From Symbiodinium natans (lineage: Eukaryota > Sar > Dinophyceae > Suessiales > Symbiodiniaceae): DNA of 64,000 nucleotides. The position numbers and the translations under genes were made by a program. The stretch is taken from positions 1-64,000 of the forward strand of contig CAJNDS010002210.1 of assembly GCA_905221605.1 (NCBI GenBank), given 5' to 3'. Below are positions 10,501-19,971 of the stretch, piece by piece; the first letter of the stretch is position 1, and every line of letters starts with the position of its first letter. The notes beneath the pieces were generated by a model. The model was not told where the DNA came from. It made no database searches and saw nothing but the letters and a program-made list of their open reading frames with translations.

Positions 10501-11555
10501 CTCTCAAATAATTCCTAGGATTACCCTACTTTTGGGAATCTTTATAAATCAGATCCCCTATGACCATTCTATATCTCCCTTACATTATTGCGAGAGATCC
10601 CGAAAATATTGGAAATTTTTGAATTTGCCCCATATTTCTTACAATATTTTAATATATATATGATTTTCCATTATTAGATATAATGATCATTGATTCTGCA
10701 ATAATGAGAAGCGATTTCTATAATCTCCCAATGGACGAATAGAAATTTATATTCGATATTATCCGAAAGAAAATATATTCCTCAACAGATTTGAGATTTG
10801 TATTCGGAAGCACTCGGCACAAAGAGATTAAAATTATCAATGCCGATATGATATAGAAGATAAATCAATAATAGACTTTCGTATCCCGAAATTCACGCTG
10901 ATAATGCAAAGGCTCAATCGAGGATTCCTGTAGCCCACCAATACAAGGACCCACCACCAACCCGAATTATATGGGGGGAAAGGAGATCCGACCCAGAGAC
11001 GAATCATCAATACAAAACGTCGATAATCATCAAAATCCCGAATCGAAATATTCAAAAAAATCGATCTCCATAAAATATCGAAAGAAATAGAGCTGACAAT
11101 ATCCACAATATTATTGTAGCAAATGAAATACCACATATTTATTTTCATCCTTTCCAAAAGGTTTAGAATATCTATTCATATTATGACCGCCGTGTTTCAT
11201 AAAATTCTTATATGAATTTTGAATATCGGCTCCAGAATTATCTGTTTTGCTGATAGTTCCCTGTCGAATTGCAAGTGATATAAGCAATTTCGATATTCAA
11301 GAACACCAATTAGAAATCTAGAAAGATTTCAATGATTCTTGACGAATCAAGCGTCGTCCCAAGACACGACATCATCCCACGAATCCAAAATACCCGACAA
11401 TACATTAACAACCCGCCACCACCCCCAAAGGTACAGAATCGCATCAGACGAAAGAGAACAAAAACGCCCCAATGAGACCAATATATATAAAGATCGCGAA
11501 TCGAATTCCTTCTGCACCCCCAACGCCTGCAAGGCCGAGATATCCTTGAAGCCCT

Positions 11556-12713
11556 CTCCAGCAAGGAAATTCAATTTGCATTGGCTCGTCGCGCTGCCTC
11601 TCTTGGCTTAGAGCTTCTACTTTGCCGTGTTTTGGCTTCGGAAGTTGCGGAGAGGTAAAATTAAAATGCGCCAATTGGGGAGATGCCACGGTCGTGTGGG
11701 GTCAGGGTCATCATTTCAAGACGCCCATTTGTCTCTTTGGGTCGGCGGTCGGGCTTGATTCAGGATATGAAGCTTGCGACCCGATTTTTGCGTTCTCGGG
11801 CTTGCGGGGCTATCCATTTCTTCCATAAGGATCTTTTCCATCGCTATAATAAGGTGGAGAATGATCGGATGCAATATCAATGATATCCAAAATATTAATG
11901 AGGAGAATAATGGCGGATTTTGAGGGGATCCTAGGACCTCTAAGGAATGGTATTGTCCTATTTCAAGATACGCTCGTAGTCGAGGAAGGGGGTCTACTTG
12001 GACTTCCAGAGACGTGTTGCGAGTTCATGTTGACTTGCCCTGATTGGGGGAGTTATAAGGTCTGGATGAAACGTGGCTGTTAATTATGGTCAGCTCTCGT
12101 AATACCTCCATATTCATCCTAAGTATTGGCCCCAAATATAGATATTGATACCCATGGGAAGGAATCGTCCCATCCATACGAATTCATTCTTGTCGATTTG
12201 TCATCGCTTCAAAAAATTTTCAGCACTCCCATTTTCGTAAAGGATCTCTTGGCCGCCGAGCTTTGGCCAATGGTGCGCACTGAATATCGTAAGCTCGTAC
12301 GCGAGGTAATCGTTGCTGACCACAGGGATATGGTTATCCTTGAGTATAGAGCGCTCGCCGAGCGTATTGGAGCTTTCGATATTCCCCAAAAATATCACCC
12401 GATAGAATCAGAGAGGGCAGAGGCGAGGCCAAGCTCTTGTTTTCACGCAGGCACTAGTCGTTCGTTGGAGTCTTGGCGAATTGTCATGATCTCGCAATCG
12501 TGTTCGATTAAGTGGAGAAGTCTCGGGTCGCGAGAAAAGATCGAGGTTGAAGATCGTCGTTTGGTGGCTTTGGGTCGCCCGGCACAAATATTGAAACGCC
12601 TGGTCTCGCCCGGATTGGCGGAATATAATGAATATATTCGTCAGAAATTGCTAACTTTCGTTGTGTTGGTTTCTGCTCCCAAAAGCGTCAATGAAGACAA
12701 AAGATATCTATAA
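11556..12713 (+). pseudogene. Decayed coding-like block of unknown origin
   Basis: Frames with protein-like composition run on with few stops: ALARRAASLGLELLLCRVLA (about 11580-11640), then MPRSCGVRVIISRRPFVSLG (from 11683), and a 195-codon open frame at 12126-12713 containing LWPMVRTEYRKLVREVIVAD. AT-only interruptions such as taaaattaaa separate the frames, as if a more GC-rich gene had decayed under AT bias. I recognise no family. It may be part of the same retroelement or something unrelated. Confidence 0.3.
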
Positions 12714-12776
12714 AAGATACTTTCGATAGAAGATACAGAGGGGAAGAACTTCATCTCGAATCCCACAGGGCCATTA

Positions 12777-13315
12777 TTGCGCAACGCACTGCCGCCGACT
12801 CCTGACATTCCCTTCCTACCCTGCTGCAAGTCCTTCATTCGTTTCAATGGGGTTTGGCCGGATGATTTGCGTGCTGATTTCTTGAAAGGAGTTGTTGGGC
12901 ATTCGATTGATTCTGAGGGGCTTGGTTTTTTGAAGTTTTTCATTCAAATTCTGCTTGATGCTAATGTTGTATGTAGTCTTGACTAATAGGGATGCTTTGG
13001 CGAGTATGGATAACATGGACAAAGCTAGGCATCCGATCTCTCTTGATCGGGATACGCGCCCCATTGTTATGGGTAAGGTGATCCAGCAAATATATCTTTC
13101 AATATGACTCTGCGCCATCAATTTGTGGTGGTGGACACGGGCGGTGTGGAGGGTCATGCGGCACGTCATTAGATCGCGATTCATGGGCAAGACGAGGATG
13201 AAGTTCTTCTATAAAAAGATATGAAGAATAATCTCAATACGGGATTGCCGGAAGAATTCTTGTACGATTATCGTCGCGTTACGTCGGCTTCGTCCCGTCT
13301 CGTGGAATATTAGTA
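12777..13315 (+). pseudogene. Second decayed coding-like block
   Basis: One frame reads FIRFNGVWPDDLRADFLKGV (from about 12838). Another, from about 12970, reads TNRDALASMDNMDKARHPIS followed by RPIVMGKVIQQI. A third (about 13105-13313) reads HQFVVVDTGGVEGHAARH and, after two stops, LPEEFLYDYRRVTSASSRLV. The RPI-x-x-G phrase resembles the start of some reverse-transcriptase domains, but the match is too short to rely on. Frames change without splice logic, so this is more likely a relic than an expressed gene. Confidence 0.25.
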
Positions 13316-13874
13316 TATTGTTGAATCAAATATAATATATAATGAGAATATGTATAAGAATAATCGGAATTAATAGGAGTGCCCAATAATGATGGTTCTT
13401 TTCTGCCTAGAATATGCGGACGATGGGTTCAATGGGGGTCGGGATCAAGAAATATTGAAATATTCCCAAATTGAAATTCAATTATCCTAGAAATTTAGGT
13501 TGAAATACGATTTGTCCAATTCAAATTATATCTTCTTACTAGAGAGGATTTCAAAAGGGATATCTCGATCTTCCAAGTGTTAAGAGCATAGATATTTGCA
13601 AGAGCTAATATTCAAATATTAAAAATACCCATCCATAAATAATAAAGATTCACTCAAGAATTCTATGAAGCGTGACGTCCACAATATAAATATGTATTCT
13701 ACTAAGCCTGAGAAAGATTAGAAAATAAACATGGGACGGTTCATTTAATAGCATGATTTATAGATATTGTCAATTATCTTTCGATATATTGTGGATATCG
13801 ATTTTTTCGAATATTTCATCGACCCTACGAATCCCAAGAAACCCCACCAACCAAACAAAGGCCTGACCAAATCC

Positions 13875-13943
13875 TAAATCATTAGCCCCCAAACCCTAAA
13901 CCCATCCTTAACCGCAAATCATAAACCCCAAGCCCTACACCCA
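13875..13943. repeat. Degenerate telomere-like tract at the island edge
   Basis: Loose CCCTAAA-type words (caaaccctaaacccatcc, aaaccccaagccctac) occur where the AT-rich island gives way to normal composition. Confidence 0.45.
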
Positions 13944-14344
13944 TGGATGGCAGGGGATGCTCGGGGACAATTCGGGATTTATAGGTTTAAGATTTAAAGG
14001 GTTTCGGGTGGGATGGTTGAATTTCTGACATCTTGGAGAACACGAATTTTGCATTGTGTTTTGCTTTGCTTTGGATCGGTTCCTGGGTTTCACATTCTAT
14101 TTCTTAATTGGTGCTTTTGGGAGCAGAAGCCTCCTGCACCGAAATTGACGCTGTCGATTATCCGCCATGGCTCCCAAGCCTGAGAACACGACCCATCGAA
14201 ACGTGCAAGTTGTCGTTTCAAGATGCTGTGACAACCACAAACTCTGGACGTCTAGTGGCCCCAGCAACGATGTTACGGCCGGTGCCGCATTGCTTTACAA
14301 ATCAGAAGCAGAAGCATGCACACCTTCTGGGAAAAGCCACCTGC

Positions 14345-16322
14345 TCAGGAACAGGTGTCCCGTTCCTGCATGCGGATAAGTAGCTTTTCAAGCCTCACCT
14401 CCATCAAGCTTTCGGGCAGCGTCATTCCCTCCAGGGTCTCCAAAGGCAAACGGGGCAAATGCAACGTCTGCAGCTTAGCTGGCAGCTTGACACCACGCGG
14501 AAAGATGCTCACGTGATTTAACGTCAAGGCCCGCAGCTGTTCTAGAAGAATGACTCGGTCCAGTGGCCGGCGGAAATCTTGCCCCAACGCTAAATTTTGC
14601 AACGACGTTGGCATTTTCACTTTGTTCAGTGGCTGGTTGAACCTGTCGCCAAACGATATGGTCTGCAGATTTGCTGGCAAGTTCAGTTGATCCAGCGGCT
14701 GGTTGAAAAAAGCGCCAAACTCCAATGTCTGCAGATTGCCTGGCAAGTTCACTTGGTCCAGCCGCTGGTTGAAGCGCACACCGAACTGTAACGTCTGCAG
14801 ACCTGCCGGCAAGCTCACTCCATCCAGTGGCTGGTTGAAGTCACAGCCAAACTTTAGCGTCTGCAGATTTGCTGGCAAGTTCACTTGGTCCAGTGGCTGG
14901 TTGAACTCCCAGCCAAACTTTAACGTCTTCAGATTTGCTGGCAAGTTCACTTGTTCCAGCGGCTGGTTAAAGCGACGGCCAAGCTCCAATATCTGCAGAT
15001 TTACTGGCAAGTTCACTGAGTCCAGCGGCCGGTTGAAGTTGTTGCCAAACGTTAATGTCTGAAGAGTTGCTGGCAAGTTCACTTGGTCCAGCGACTGGTT
15101 GAAGCCACAGCCAAACGATATCGTCTGAAGATGTGCTGGCAAGTTCACTTGGTCCAGCCGCTGGTTGAAGTCAGGACCAAACTGCAATGTCTGCAGATTT
15201 GGCAAGTTCACTTGTTTCAGCGGCTCGTTGAAGTTACCGCCAAACTTTAACACATGCAGATGTGCTGGCAAGTTCACTTGGTCTAGCAGCTGGTTGAAGT
15301 GATAGCCAAGCCCCAACGTCTGCAGATTTGCTGGCAAGTTCACTTGTTCCAGCGGCTGGTTGAATCCAGAGCCAAACTCCAACGTCTGCAGATTTGCAGG
15401 CAAGTTCACTAGGTCCAGCCGCTGGTTGAAGCTATAGCCAAACGTTAATGTTTGCAGAGATGCTGGTAAGCTCACTTGGTCCAGCCGCTGATTGAAGTGA
15501 GAGCCGAACCCCAATATCTGCAGAGTTGCTGGCAAGTTAACTTGGTCCAGTGGCTGGTTGAAGCTATGGCCAAACGTTAATGTCTGCAGAGTTGCTGGCC
15601 AGCTCACTTGATTCAGCGGATGGTTGAAGCGATAGCCCAAAGTTAACGTCTGCAGATTTGCTGGCAAGTTCACTTCGTCCAGCGCCTGGTTGAATCTGGA
15701 GCCAAACTCCAACGTCTGCAGATTTGCCGGCAGGCTCACCCTATCCAGTGGCTGGTTGAAGTCAACGCCAAACTTTAACGTCTGCAGATTTGCTGGCAAG
15801 TTCACTCCATCCAGTGGCTGGTTGAAAGAATCGGCAAACTTTAACGTCTGCAGAGCTGTGGTCAGTTTGACAACTTCCAGGTCGCGGTTGGAGTCTCTGC
15901 AAAAAAAATTCGAGTGAGGAGACTGCGCTGAGACAGCTGACGTCTTTCACACACATTGGTTCGACAGCCCTCGCATCGGAAATGGCCCGGCTCAGGCTCA
16001 GAGCTGCCTGGCCAGCACCAGCAGCCAAAGTGACACATGTGATCTCTAGTGCATTTTCGCCAGGGTCATTGCCTGGACCTTGGCCGATGTTGCTCCACCT
16101 GGACTCGTCCAGGATATTGCCACCATCCAAGAGCTCGATGCGTTTGCCTGGCAGGATGCGCATGTGTTTTACGAGTTGCTGGTAGACATCCAGAAGTGTT
16201 GCAGTCTTGGGGATCTTCAGTTTGACGATGGCGTCACCAGTCAAGTTCCTCACGCATAGGTGACGTTCGTCCATACATCCGTCAGTGGCCAGGGCAGCAT
16301 AGCCGCGAGAGCCCATGGCCAT
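14345..16322 (-). CDS. Ubiquitin-like / FNIP-repeat protein
   Basis: Two exons. Exon 1 is 16322-15955: ATG at 16322, giving MAMGSRGYAALATDG. Exon 2 is 15896-14345. The 58-nt intron has donor AAT|GTGTGT and a T-rich acceptor ending gcag. The junction is phase 2 and joins the frames cleanly, giving about 639 residues. Residues ~20-95 look like a ubiquitin-like fold (RHLCVRNLTGDAIVKLKIPK at its start, then ELLDGGNIL). The rest is nineteen FNIP-type leucine-rich units of 23 residues (LPANLQTLEFGSGFNQPLEQ) plus one degenerate unit, then a short non-repeat tail. FNIP repeats form curved solenoids that bind other proteins. The partner and role here are unknown. An inner ATG (MGSRGY, 16316) is an equally possible start. 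The array is highly homogeneous at DNA level, with one unit short by two residues, which suggests ongoing unequal exchange. Confidence 0.8.
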
Positions 16323-16385
16323 TCTTTCTGGCTTACCTGGGCTCGCTTCCCTCGGCCCTACCATTTGACAAGCCCAAATGCAAAG

Positions 16386-16467
16386 CGACACCGAGGGGAT
16401 TCGAACCCCTGCGGGCAGAGCCCAATGGATTTCTAGCCCATCTCCTGAACCACTCGGACACAGTGTC
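16386..16467 (-). tRNA. trnS-AGA: tRNA-Ser (AGA anticodon)
   Basis: The 82-nt RNA folds fully. The acceptor stem is GACACTG with CGGTGTC (one G-U pair) and discriminator G. The D arm is TCC-GAGTGGTTCA-GGA. The anticodon arm is ATGGG-CTAGAAA-TCCAT with anticodon AGA. A long variable arm follows, as expected for Ser. The T arm is AGGGG-TTCGAAT-CCCCT. A- and B-box sequences are intact and there is no intron. It ends 63 bp upstream of the FNIP gene start on the same strand. The open frame of that gene could extend back into the tRNA, which argues for a start at 16322 or 16316 rather than further upstream. No strong T-run terminator is seen downstream. Confidence 0.93.
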
Positions 16468-16596
16468 TTCTGAAACAGGTGAATTCTACCAAAATATCAT
16501 CTTCCAATTGGAAAAGGGCCTTCCGGGGGGTTCGGGCCAAGGCCCCAAATCATTTTCAATGAAGAAATCCCAGACTCTGCGGGCCGGAGCCGAGCG

Positions 16597-16829
16597 TTCA
16601 GGCTGTGAAGTGTTTATAGAAACCCTGAAGATCTCACCTCCACCCTTCAGGCCCTGAAGGGTTTAGAGAAACCCTTCCGACCGTGAAGGGTTGAGAAACC
16701 CTTCAGGGTTTTGAGAAACCCTTCAGGCTTCGAAGGGTTTAGGGAAACTGCAGACTTCACCACCTTTCAGGCCCTGAAGGGTTGAGAGAAACCCTTCAAG
16801 CCCGAAGGGTTTAGGGAAACCCTTCAGAC
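16597..16829. repeat. Array of hairpins built on gaagggttt...aaacccttc
   Basis: At least four near-perfect inverted repeats of 20-22 bp lie in tandem: 16656-16677, 16685-16704, about 16776-16797 and 16804-16825. They are joined by secondary palindromes such as cccttcaggccctgaaggg (16642-16660). The usual form is gaagggtttagagaaaccct and its variants. Several loops contain gggtttaggg, a telomere heptamer. Confidence 0.9.
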
Positions 16830-16995
16830 CTCACTGCAGCCATGCGGCTGTTGTAAAACGTCCCTCGTTCAGACAGCAACAGTGGTCGGCTTGACCTCCG
16901 TGCTGGGCCAAAGGCCGGAGAGCCGTCTCCTGGGGAAACATTGCCCGCTCTGGCCCCACTCTGTCCCCACAGCTCAAAGGGGCTGGGGGTCGGTG

Positions 16996-17055
16996 AAGCC
17001 CCCCCTCCCCCCCCCCCCCCCCCCCCCACCCACCTCCACCCACCCACCCCCACCA
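16996..17055. repeat. Poly-C / C-rich tract
   Basis: An almost uninterrupted C run from 16999 to 17027 is followed by cccaccCacct-type sequence. Proline- or glycine-rich open frames across it are artefacts. Confidence 0.9.
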
Positions 17056-17403
17056 CAAGAAGCCAAAAAGGAACAGAAGAAGAGAGCGGGCATACGACAG
17101 GGCTGCCGCAGAGCCAAATCGCGGTCGAGCCCGTAGCCTTTTATGGAGATATGATCAACCTATCCAAGAATCCTTCGTAGAGAATTCACTTTTCATCAAG
17201 CCTAGAATGAATCTCCCAAAGTTTAGGGTTTAGATTTTGGATATTAAAAAATTCAATATAAATTATCAAGCATCCCAAATCAACCTGGATACGGCTCTAT
17301 ATATCATAACATCCTTAAAATGTCAAGAGAAACCCACCTTTTCAATCTATTCATCTCATCCCTAAAATGCTTGAGAATTTGAGATTGTTCGGGTTTGGGA
17401 CGA

Positions 17404-17444
17404 AACCCTAAACCCTAAACCCTAAACCCTAAACCCTAAACCCT
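17404..17444. repeat. Interstitial telomere repeat, CCCTAAA orientation
   Basis: Six consecutive aaaccct units, essentially perfect. It faces the TTTAGGG tract at 17539-17628. Confidence 0.95.
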
Positions 17445-17538
17445 GTGATTGGGAGCCACAAGCCTCAGTATTGGGGAGCCGAAGGACCGAATTCGAATGC
17501 CCGACGGGGAAGTCCCAACCAGCTCGGGGTTCAAAAAG

Positions 17539-17628
17539 GTTTAGGGTTTGGGGTTTGGGGTTTGGGGTTTGGGGTTTAGGGTTTGGGGTTTAGGGTTTAG
17601 GGTTTGGGGTTTAGGGTTTAGGGGGGGG
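17539..17628. repeat. Interstitial telomere repeat, TTTAGGG orientation
   Basis: About twelve units mixing tttaggg and tttgggg, ending in a G run. With the tract at 17404-17444 it encloses 94 bp of unique sequence, with G-rich strands pointing outwards. Confidence 0.95.
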
Positions 17629-18175
17629 TGCAGTCAACAGAATTAGCCATCAGCTTGGCGTTTTGTGCATCAGCCGCCCACGTTTGTGGGTTTGGTCTGG
17701 AGGTTTCGGAGTTTTTCGTCGGCTGCTTTGCAAGCCTCCTCGAGTCCAACAGAAGTCTGCAGGGCCCCAGGGCTTCGAAGCTGGCGTCTGACCGATACTC
17801 GGTACATGCCCGAAAACATCATAACTTGAAGACTTTGAGTCTACGTCCTGCGTGGCACTAGGTGGCAAAGGTGGCCAGCAAAGGAAGGAGGTGGTGGTGG
17901 TGTGTGTACCTGGTTCACACTTATGCTTCGCGTGTGAGGGGGGGTTTCAAGTGGCAACCCGGAATGCTAAAACTTAAACAAGTGCCAGAGTACATAGGTT
18001 GATGGGTCTCAGTCCCAAAGTTGCGTCGGCTTCAAGCCGGATGCCTTGACCTCAAACTCTTCGGAACAGAAGTGCTCAAGCAGCCAGGTTACCGCGCCAG
18101 GTCCTCTGGGAGGTCCCCGCGGTCGTTTGGGAGGAGCTCCTGGAAGGGAAAGAGCATACGTTAAAACGGTCATAT
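17629..18175. other. No gene seen
   Basis: The sequence is GC-balanced and has only short overlapping open frames on both strands. No recognisable domain, RNA or repeat was found. Confidence 0.5.
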
Positions 18176-18354
18176 TTGGGATGTTCCCCCTTATACTACG
18201 GTTGATGATATAAATCCTGCATTCCCCATCATCAAGAATTTACCATAATTCCCATAGTTTAGGGTCCTCAAGGTAATGCAGGATTTGTATCATCAACAGT
18301 AGGGCTATAGTTCCCATTAAATAAGGACTGTTAGCAAAAGGGGGAACATCCCAA
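18176..18354. mobile_element. MITE-like element with terminal inverted repeats
   Basis: The left end is ttgggatgttccccctta. The right end is its inverse (gggggaacatcccaa), giving a 15-bp perfect terminal inverted repeat. Inside, a second inverted pair (gttgatgatataaatcctgc and gcaggatttgtatcatcaac) makes most of the 179 bp foldable. No coding capacity. No clear target-site duplication is visible. A related copy lies at 51589-51680. Confidence 0.75.
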
Positions 18355-19895
18355 GGTATTCTCGGGACACGAACTCTACCAAATTACCTTTTGGGGGCTT
18401 AGGGTTTAATTTGATCGTGGGAGCTCCGCCCCGTGCTTCAAGAACAGCTCCGTGAGGCCCACGTGGCCTTGGTAGAAGGCAAGCTTACTCAACCAGGACA
18501 TGATCCATGTGGAGGCCAAGGCATTCTTTGGAACAGGGGCTTTCTGCTATCATTTACTTCTGTCCAGTGTCTTTCCTTCTTGCAGGAGCGTTGGATTGAC
18601 GATTCTCAAGCGAAGCGCGAGCAATAGTGCGGCAAAGAAAGGCAACAAGGAGCATACCGTGCGTTTCGACATGTCTCACCCACCATCTTCTAATACTGCG
18701 CAGACTTGATGTGAGATGAAGACTCAAGGGAAAAGCAAGCAGATCAAGCTTGAACATGTGGCACTACTGCATTTTAGTGGTATTTTTGGCATGCATAGAG
18801 TGTGGAGAGGAAAAGGGACTTGCAATTCCAAGTCTGTCCCACCTCCTGTCCTAATGAACGAGCTAGAGCGACTTGTTTCAATCCCCGTCCGGAGTTGAAG
18901 ACTGCATCATCTGTGCACGACATGCACTAAAAGATCCAAAACGAAGCAAGCCAAGGCTGCCATTCTTACAGCAATAATATAATAATATAATAATATAATA
19001 ATATAATAATATAAGAATATAATAATATAGTAATAAAACAATATAATAATCTCTAATATCTTAATATCAAATGGATACCCAGTGGCCAACCATGGCAGCG
19101 TAGCCCAACGGCGTTAGTCCAGGCATGCTGGCTCCAAAGCGGGTCATCCTAAAGGGCTTGCAAGGTCTGGCACGGTTCAAAGGCTTCTAAGGCGAATGCT
19201 ATATGGAGAACCGTGTTGCAAAGAGGAGACGACAAGAGTTGGTGAAGGGATCGAGCTTCTTCAGGATGTATCACAAAATCAAGATCACAAGAAGTGACAA
19301 AGACTCCCGAGAAAGTGAAAGGCCACTAGAAGGCTTCACAAGACGCGTGTGAGGCCATGACACAAATGGCACAAATGCTCCCGAATGGTGCATGTTGTAG
19401 AATTTGCACAGTGAACAACGTCGAAATCACAGCAGCTGGCCGGTGGCAGTCCCCAAAAACAAATGTGAAGCACAAGATTCGTTGCTGTTGCTACGCACTA
19501 AGTGCTTCACGTCGCCTGACTCGGTCTTAAGCCTTCGTGCACATACCCGGTATGCAACAACATGTAAAGTAAGTTTCTCGAAGGTCTTGAGCTTCAATAG
19601 CAGGGTTCGAGTCTGCAGGAGTAGAAGAACGTTCTTTGGAGTGCCTTTTGTGAGTACTCTAATGTGAAAAGGGAGCATAACTAACAAACACATGTAGATG
19701 TAGTAGTATATTGCATTTTAGTTACAAAAGCTATATGATATTATATGGTTTAGGGTTGGATCTTCGGGCTCGGGGGTTTGAAGGGCTCCCGCGCCATCCT
19801 GTTGCAAAGGGACCAGCCGAACACAGCCATCTGGACTTGAGCCTTGCCTTGGTGGGTCAAGGACGAGGCATCGATTTCAAGGGTTTAAGGCTTAT
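18355..19895. other. No gene seen; contains an AATAT microsatellite
   Basis: Short frames only. An (AATATAAT)-type microsatellite occupies 18972-19052. A single ggtttagggttgg near 19746 is an isolated telomere-like word. Confidence 0.5.
18972..19052. repeat. AT microsatellite (aataatat units)
   Basis: The units aataatat and ataatata are repeated for about 80 bp with few interruptions. Confidence 0.9.
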
Positions 19896-19934
19896 AGGGT
19901 TTAGGGTTTAGGGTTTAGGGTTCAGGGTTTAGGG
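19896..19934. repeat. Interstitial telomere repeat, TTTAGGG orientation
   Basis: About five units with one ttcaggg variant. It ends 38 bp from the stop codon of the ankyrin gene. Confidence 0.9.
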
Positions 19935-19971
19935 CTGTTGCTACTGCTATTGCACTACCGAAGAACACCTG

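Larger units (their letters stand above)
5281..13870. other. AT-rich island with decayed retroelement and other gene-like remnants
   Basis: The composition changes abruptly from the GC-balanced flanks to AT-rich DNA full of atat, gatat and ttcgatat words. It returns to normal at about 13.9-14.0 kb. Inside are pieces of a reverse-transcriptase polyprotein (6.0-7.5 kb) and decayed coding-like blocks (11.56-13.32 kb). Elsewhere only short open frames can be seen, for example 8663-8965 (+), about 100 residues with a hydrophobic middle, and 10837-11157 (-). I do not recognise either of these. No rRNA, tRNA or standard mitochondrial or plastid gene was seen. It could be an ancient insertion or an AT-biased retroelement graveyard. 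An assembly junction cannot be excluded. Confidence 0.6.

Noticed and set aside
5281..13870. Mitochondrial or plastid DNA insertion
   Set aside because: Composition alone suggests it, but no organelle gene, rRNA piece or organelle tRNA was recognised, and the recognisable parts are retroelement fragments.
16322..16391. Extended N-terminus of the FNIP protein (MSLCIWACQMVG...)
   Set aside because: Its first codons overlap the 3' end of the tRNA gene, and the ubiquitin-like domain needs only the start at 16322 or 16316.
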